Source of the DNA: Candidatus Gribaldobacteria bacterium
GTDB taxonomy: Bacteria > Patescibacteriota > Minisyncoccia > Minisyncoccales > CG1-02-41-26
Reading direction: 5' to 3'
DNA length: 16,438 nucleotides
Assembly: GCA_026396775.1 (NCBI GenBank)
Contig: JAPLWD010000054.1
Span: 1 to 16,438, forward strand
Shown here: positions 12,338-16,438 of the stretch, in pieces
Layout of the letters: every line of letters starts with the position of its first letter
Numbering within the stretch: position 1 is the first letter of the stretch
Made by a program: the position numbers and the translations under genes
The notes under the pieces: generated by a model
The model's database searches: none
What the model was told of the DNA's origin: nothing
Seen by the model: only the letters and a program-made list of their open reading frames with translations

Positions 12338-14443
12338 TTATTTCCGCACCTCCCAGCCCTCCCTACTCTCTAAAGCTGTAATAATTTTATCCCAGCGAGG
12401 CTTTATTTCTTCCCAAAACAATCCCCTATTGGTAGCTTGATAGTTAATCCTAACCACCACATTTATTTTTTGAACACTTTTGGCGATTTCTTTATCAACG
12501 CCAACTAAAAAAACAGTAATTTTTTCATCTTCCTTTTTTATTTTGTTAGCTTCTTCCTCAATACCGTCTAAAATAGTTTCAGTTTCAATATTCTCGGGCA
12601 CCCATAAAGAAAGATCTCTTTCTACTGGCTGAGATTGAGCGATAGAAAGATAGGTTCTTGAAAGCGTTACAAACTTAAGCAACTTGTCTAGGTCAATATC
12701 AAACACACAATAATTCTCATTAAAATTTAGCGCCTCTAAGATTGAAGGGTGGATTTCTCCTAAAACTCCAACTGTTTCTTTTTCTTTCCCAATTTTTAAA
12801 ATAGCTGTCTTGTTTTCATTATAAATTTTTTGGCCTGGTTTAGAAAATTTTGCCCAAGTTATTTTTTCGCTAGAAACCCTTGAAATAATTTCCTCCAAAA
12901 CTCCTTTTAAAACAAAGAAATCTTTTTCGTTAGCTAAATTACCAGCTATAACCCCACCTAAAAATTTTGTTTCTAAAATCTCTGAACCAGAATTTTGCTG
13001 ATAAATTTTACCCACCTCAAACAATCTAACCTTCTTAGTATACTTTAAATTTTCATTAGCAGTTTTTAATAAATTAACACTCAAGGCTGGTCTCAAATAT
13101 TGAGTCAGCTGGCTTAGGGGATTTTCTAACTCAATTACTAAGTCAGGATCCTTAACTCTAAATGTTGCTAAGTCTTCCTTGGAAACAAAAGAGTAATTTA
13201 TAACTTCGTTAAAAGAGGCAGCCGTAAAATAATCCTTAATTTTCTCCTCTAAAATCAATACCTTATCAGTGGCAGGGATATTTAAAGCGCCAATTGGCAT
13301 TTTGGCTTCTATTTTTTCATAGCCAATCATTCGGCCAATTTCTTCAATTAAATCCTCTTTCAAATTTACATCCATCCTTCTTGATGGAACTTCAACCTCC
13401 AGTTTATTACCAACGGTTTTAGTTTTAAAATCTAAAGAATTTAAAATCTTAATTACTTGAGCCGTTTTAACCGTTTCGCCCAAAACCTTGGCCACATATT
13501 CTAAATCAAGCTTAATCTTTTTTGGAAGTGCCTTTTTAGGATAAGCATCAATAATCTTTAAATTTGCTTCACCTCCCGCCAAGTCTAAAACAAGGCCTTT
13601 AGCTCGATTTTGCGCTCCGTCAATTAAATCAGGGCCTAACCAATTCTCAAACCTTAAAGAAGCATCTGTTTTTAGCTTTAATTTCTGTGAAGCCTTTCTA
13701 ACCAATGGCCCGTAAAAATTAGCAGCCTCAATAATTATATTTTTAGTATTTTCATCAATGCCGGTTTCAACTCCACCTTTAATGCCAGCAATGGCAATTG
13801 GTTTTTGAGCGTCAGCTATTACTAAAATGTTTTCATCCAAATCAAAAGCACTTTTTTCTTTATCTAAAGTCGCTATTTTTTCTCCTTTTTTAGCCCGTCT
13901 TACAATTATTCCGCCATTGATTTTATCTAAATCAAAAGCATGCAAGGGCTGGCCAGTTTCTAACATTATATAATTAGTAGCATCCACTATATTATTAATT
14001 GGCTTCAACCCCAAGCTTATTAACCGATCCTTAAGCCATTGTGGAGACTCCCCCACTTTAATGTTTTTAATAATTTGCCCAGTGTATCTTAAGCAGTCTT
14101 TAGGATTTTCTATCTTCACAGCTAAATTCTTGCTCTTAATTTTTAGAAGCATCCCACTGTCATTCCGAGCGGAGCGAGGAATCTCGAAGCCAAAACTCTT
14201 CGCAGAGGCCAGAATTTTTAATTTCAAACCAGCAATACTGGCCACTTCTCGGGCGATTCCAATATGACTCGAGCAATCACAGATTCTATTGGGCAAAACC
14301 TTAATATCCAAAACAAAATCAGCGCCAGATTTTTCCACACTTTCCACCTCAAAACTATGAAACATCAAAAGCTCGGCCACCTCTTTGGCCGATGGCACTT
14401 CGCCTTGCAAATATTCACAAATCCAATTATACGAAAACTTCAT
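12338..14443 (-). CDS. pheT: Phenylalanine-tRNA ligase beta subunit, short form
   Basis: PheT pairs with PheS to charge tRNA(Phe). The 701-aa product begins MKFSYNWICEYLQG and passes from FEVESVEKSGADFVLDIKVL directly to PNRICDCSSHIGIAREVA. It therefore lacks the ~110-aa EMAP/OB-fold tRNA-binding domain present in E. coli PheT (about 795 aa). RYTGQIIKNIKVGESPQWLK, NIVDATNYIMLETGQPLHAF (B3/B4 editing region), the B5 domain (about 300-380) and the catalytic-like core follow. The C-terminal FDX-ACB domain begins QSQPVERDLSLWVP and ends EGWEVRK. Residues about 79-97 derive from an inserted repeat. The ATG overlaps the stop of the AbiEii-like gene (ATGA at 14443-14440), so translation is probably coupled. 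Confidence 0.96.
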   Translation of the reverse strand: MKFSYNWICEYLQGEVPSAKEVAELLMFHSFEVESVEKSGADFVLDIKVLPNRICDCSSHIGIAREVASIAGLKLKILASAKSFGFEIPRSARNDSGMLLKIKSKNLAVKIENPKDCLRYTGQIIKNIKVGESPQWLKDRLISLGLKPINNIVDATNYIMLETGQPLHAFDLDKINGGIIVRRAKKGEKIATLDKEKSAFDLDENILVIADAQKPIAIAGIKGGVETGIDENTKNIIIEAANFYGPLVRKASQKLKLKTDASLRFENWLGPDLIDGAQNRAKGLVLDLAGGEANLKIIDAYPKKALPKKIKLDLEYVAKVLGETVKTAQVIKILNSLDFKTKTVGNKLEVEVPSRRMDVNLKEDLIEEIGRMIGYEKIEAKMPIGALNIPATDKVLILEEKIKDYFTAASFNEVINYSFVSKEDLATFRVKDPDLVIELENPLSQLTQYLRPALSVNLLKTANENLKYTKKVRLFEVGKIYQQNSGSEILETKFLGGVIAGNLANEKDFFVLKGVLEEIISRVSSEKITWAKFSKPGQKIYNENKTAILKIGKEKETVGVLGEIHPSILEALNFNENYCVFDIDLDKLLKFVTLSRTYLSIAQSQPVERDLSLWVPENIETETILDGIEEEANKIKKEDEKITVFLVGVDKEIAKSVQKINVVVRINYQATNRGLFWEEIKPRWDKIITALESREGWEVRK
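14150..14209. repeat. Interspersed repeat inserted in frame within pheT
   Basis: TGTCATTCCGAGCG (14158-14171), continuing GAGCGAGGAATCTCGAAG, is the same arm as the repeat at 4285. On the minus strand it is read in the pheT frame as FGFEIPRSARNDSGM. This lies in a segment where PheT proteins normally pass straight from GLKLK to the strand before the ENPKDCLRYTG motif. The reading frame stays open. Confidence 0.75.
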
Positions 14444-15057
14444 AATTTTAACTGGCTTATTTCTTGCTTAAAAAATTTTTTTATTTCTTCTTCGGTTACA
14501 TCTCCCCTCAAAAATTCAATTTCTGTCCTCCTTGTTTCTTCAATGTAAAGCAACTGTTCCAAAAAAAGACGAAAATTGAATTCATCTCCATATTTTTTCT
14601 CCCCAATTTCAAGAATTTGCCCTAGCGACGAATACCCCTCTTTCAGTATAAAATAAAGATCCACATAATCTTTATAAGTCCCTCTAAAATTTAAGGTGAA
14701 GGCTTTCATTACAGCAATCTCTGAAATTTGAGCCATTTTTAATTTTTGAAAAACTAACGGCTCCAATATAAAAGGAAATTTATGACTCACAAAATCAATC
14801 TTAACTCCATCTACGGCAAGGCTTTGTTGTTCTGGCAGATTTATGGATTGCAATACTTTACTGCCCCTGAATACTCTCTTGACTTTAGTAACGAGCCCTT
14901 TTGGTAAATCTTTTTCTGTAAATAAATCAAAATCAACCGAAGTCCTATGCCCCAACTGTAACGCTAACGCCGTGCCACCTACCAGCCTAAATTCTGCAAA
15001 GCTATAAAGATACGGGAGTATTTCCTTTTGCTTGGATTTTAATACCTCTATTTTCAT
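14440..15057 (-). CDS. AbiEii-family nucleotidyltransferase (toxin-like)
   Basis: This 205-aa protein is a DUF1814/AbiEii-type nucleotidyltransferase, the toxin component of type IV toxin-antitoxin systems; members modify tRNA or other targets with nucleotides. RLVGGTALALQLGHRTSVDFDLF contains the GG (27-28) and the D-x-D metal-binding acids (Asp42, Asp44). GVKIDFV supplies Asp88, AVMKAF supplies Lys118, and RGTYKDYVDLYFIL is the family's motif IV (Asp130, Asp133). All key residues are present, so it looks active. Its start overlaps the upstream 111-aa gene by 56 nt and its TGA overlaps the pheT ATG. A housekeeping nucleotidyltransferase role is possible, since such genes are common and not always toxins. 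No SD. Confidence 0.82.
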   Translation of the reverse strand: MKIEVLKSKQKEILPYLYSFAEFRLVGGTALALQLGHRTSVDFDLFTEKDLPKGLVTKVKRVFRGSKVLQSINLPEQQSLAVDGVKIDFVSHKFPFILEPLVFQKLKMAQISEIAVMKAFTLNFRGTYKDYVDLYFILKEGYSSLGQILEIGEKKYGDEFNFRLFLEQLLYIEETRRTEIEFLRGDVTEEEIKKFFKQEISQLKL

Positions 15058-15337
15058 ATTTCATTTTTTTAATGCCTAAAATTAAAGAAATCAAACTCAA
15101 AGCCCTATAATTTCTAAACTCACTCTTGGGAGTATTTTCTATAATCTTTTTTAACTCTAAAAGCCCATAATTTTCAACCAACCATTTCCATTGCCTCCAA
15201 CTCCCATAATTTAAAGTATTGATTATAATCAATTCCTTGGCTTGTTCTGGATCTATTTTATCAAAATCATACCCCCACATTAACATCTTAAAATCCTCTG
15301 GCAGTTTTTTTATTTTTTTAGTATTTTTAGTATCCAT
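15002..15337 (-). CDS. Small antitoxin-like partner of the AbiEii protein (DUF6922-like)
   Basis: The 111-aa product has the layout seen in small genes paired with AbiEii-type nucleotidyltransferases: LPEDFKMLMWGYDFDKIDPE, then LNYGSWRQWKWLVENYG, then ELKKIIENTPKSEFRNYRAL. The likely DUF6922-type match is from memory. It is basic at its N-terminus and C-terminus and has no membrane segment. The C-terminal tail (after about residue 93) is encoded by the 56 nt that also encode the start of the nucleotidyltransferase and may be an extension without function. It begins 5 nt after the pheS stop, inside the phe operon, with no SD. An antitoxin role is inferred from pairing and order. Confidence 0.65.
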   Translation of the reverse strand: MDTKNTKKIKKLPEDFKMLMWGYDFDKIDPEQAKELIIINTLNYGSWRQWKWLVENYGLLELKKIIENTPKSEFRNYRALSLISLILGIKKMKYENRGIKIQAKGNTPVSL

Positions 15338-15342
15338 AATTT

Positions 15343-16374
15343 TTAAAATTGATTCAAAAACCTTAAATCGTTTTGATAAAACAGCCTAATATCATTTATT
15401 TTATATTTAATCATCGCCAATCTATCTAAGCCCATCCCAAAAGCAAACCCTGTGTACTTGTTAGCATCAATTTTACCGGCTTTCAAAACACTGGGGTGCA
15501 CCATGCCAGCCCCAGCTAATTCCATCCAAGTGCCATCGGGCTTTGATACATCAATTTCAAAACTAGGCTCGGTAAAGGGAAAATAGCTTGGGCGCAATCT
15601 AATTTTAATATTTTTGTCATCAAAAAATTTCTGAAAAAAAGCTTGAATAATCGCTTTAAAATTAGCCACCGAAATATTTTCAGCTACCATTAAGCCTTCA
15701 ATTTGATAAAATTGCATTTCGTGCGAAGCATCCGTAGCTTCATATCGAAAAACTCGCCCGGGAGCAATAATTTTAATAGGTGGCTGGTGTTTTTCCATGT
15801 ATCTTATCTGCACTGGGCTAGTATGTGTTCTTAATAAAAGCTTTCCTTCGGTTTTTATTTTTTCATTTTTCATTTTTAATTCGCTTTGGCGAAGCCAAAA
15901 CGTGTCCCACATATCCCTGGCCGGGTGCCAATCCGGAATATTTAAAGCATCAAAATTATACCATTCAGTTTCCACTTCCGGCCCTTGGGCGATCTCAAAA
16001 CCCATCGATTTAAAAATCTCTTCGGCTTCTCTTTTTACTTTGGTAATCGGGTGCAAGTGCCCAATCTCGGGTTTTATTCCAGGCAACAAAATATCAGCAC
16101 TCCCCTGCCCTACTTTTTGTTTTATTAAAATATCTTTTAATTCTCTTTCTTTTTGAAAATAGATGTTTTCTAGTTCTTTTTTAATTTGATTGATTTTAAT
16201 CCCCAGTTCTTTTTTTTCTTCTAAAGCTAAATCGCCAAAACTCTCAAAAGCTTCAGCAATCTTGCCTTTTTTGCCTAAATACTTTTTAAAAGTTTCTTCT
16301 AAATAGGCTAAATCCCCCGCTTTTTCAATAGCCTCCAGCGCCTCCTTTTTGATTATTTCAAAATCCAGTGCCAT
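15343..16374 (-). CDS. pheS: Phenylalanine-tRNA ligase alpha subunit
   Basis: PheS is the catalytic subunit of the heterotetrameric PheRS (class II synthetase). From the ATG at 16374 it has 343 aa, beginning MALDFEIIKKEALEAIEKAG, with an N-terminal coiled coil (to about residue 90) that contacts tRNA. The core shows GHLHPITKV, WHPARDMWDTFWL, LLLRTHTSPVQIRYME (motif 2 region), PGRVFRYEATDASHEMQFYQ, PSYFPFTEPS and GFAFGMGLDRLAMIKY (motif 3). The ending NDLRFLNQF is complete. An ATG 39 nt upstream (16413) would add an atypical leader (MSHNLRDVKIYFF) and is not preferred; neither start has an SD. A 17-residue insert lies just before motif 2. An AbiEii pair separates it from pheT. Confidence 0.96.
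   Translation of the reverse strand: MALDFEIIKKEALEAIEKAGDLAYLEETFKKYLGKKGKIAEAFESFGDLALEEKKELGIKINQIKKELENIYFQKERELKDILIKQKVGQGSADILLPGIKPEIGHLHPITKVKREAEEIFKSMGFEIAQGPEVETEWYNFDALNIPDWHPARDMWDTFWLRQSELKMKNEKIKTEGKLLLRTHTSPVQIRYMEKHQPPIKIIAPGRVFRYEATDASHEMQFYQIEGLMVAENISVANFKAIIQAFFQKFFDDKNIKIRLRPSYFPFTEPSFEIDVSKPDGTWMELAGAGMVHPSVLKAGKIDANKYTGFAFGMGLDRLAMIKYKINDIRLFYQNDLRFLNQF
15841..15891 (-). repeat. Lys-rich in-frame insert in pheS derived from an AT-rich repeat
   Basis: Between DTFWL and LLLRTHTSPVQ, where PheS proteins usually have only a few residues, the frame encodes RQSELKMKNEKIKTEGK. The DNA is a small hairpin (GGCTTCGCC at 15888-15896) followed by AATTAAAAATGAAAAATG-type AT-rich direct repeats. 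This looks like a tolerated insertion of simple-repeat DNA in a surface loop. Confidence 0.45.
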
Positions 16375-16413
16375 AAAAAAATATATCTTCACATCTCTTA
16401 GGTTGTGGCTCAT

Positions 16414-16422
16414 ATTATCTTA
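16414..16422 (-). promoter_or_regulatory. Possible -10 region of the pheS operon
   Basis: Minus-strand TAAGATAAT (16422-16414) offers TAAGAT or GATAAT as a -10 box about 40 nt before the preferred pheS ATG. A -35 would lie at or beyond the window edge. It would place the transcription start near the upstream ATG, supporting the internal start. Confidence 0.3.
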
Positions 16423-16438
16423 AATTACGAAATGAGGC

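Noticed and set aside
14061..14267. 68-codon plus-strand ORF
   Set aside because: Antisense to pheT and includes the antisense reading of the inserted repeat; no independent support.
1..16438. Recoded TGA (Gly) as in Gracilibacteria/Absconditabacteria
   Set aside because: TGA ends tmk and the AbiEii-like gene exactly where the next ATG overlaps, so it is a stop here.
1..16438. CRISPR array, insertion sequence or prophage module
   Set aside because: No regularly spaced direct repeats, transposase, integrase or phage structural genes were seen.

Overview
The window is AT-rich and densely packed, and all recognisable protein genes lie on the minus strand. It looks like chromosome from a Candidate Phyla Radiation (Patescibacteria) bacterium, most likely a Parcubacteria-type lineage. 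This is an inference from several signs: short, divergent housekeeping proteins; very tight gene spacing; many starts without a Shine-Dalgarno (SD) sequence; a small NYN/DUF88-type protein; rplK without an adjacent rplA; and a reduced PheT. TGA is used as a stop several times (tmk, the AbiEii-like gene, a small ORF), so the TGA-glycine code of Gracilibacteria/Absconditabacteria does not apply.

Layout, in the direction of transcription (high to low coordinates). (1) 16374-12338: pheS, a two-gene AbiEii-type toxin-antitoxin-like pair, then pheT, all overlapping or nearly touching. (2) 12304-12227: a palindromic interspersed repeat. (3) 12177-8250: gyrB carrying an in-frame 434-aa intein with an HNH endonuclease, an unidentified 145-aa protein, and a truncated NYN-domain gene. 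(4) 8249-7949: a regulatory/intergenic stretch with a plus-strand promoter and hairpin terminator (possible small RNA), a nested repeat, a possible minus-strand -10 box and an intrinsic terminator just before secE. (5) 7932-6707: secE, nusG, rplK (protein export, transcription elongation, ribosome). (6) 6694-6367: a self-contained unit for a 61-aa protein with promoter, strong SD and terminator. (7) 6327-4344: dCMP-deaminase-like gene, tmk and deoC (pyrimidine deoxynucleotide metabolism), translationally coupled. (8) 4336-4285: a second interspersed repeat. (9) 4245-1: gatB, an HEXXH-motif protein, a class II aldolase, three tandem micro-genes for predicted single-pass membrane peptides (35, 24 and 29 aa), and a strong terminator.

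The most unusual material is the cluster of three membrane micropeptides with perfect SD sites, in a window where no larger gene has one. Also notable are the toxin-antitoxin-like pair inside the pheS-pheT operon, the GyrB intein resembling the cyanobacterial Synechocystis GyrB intein, and a palindromic repeat captured in frame inside pheT. No tRNA, rRNA, CRISPR array or insertion sequence was seen.
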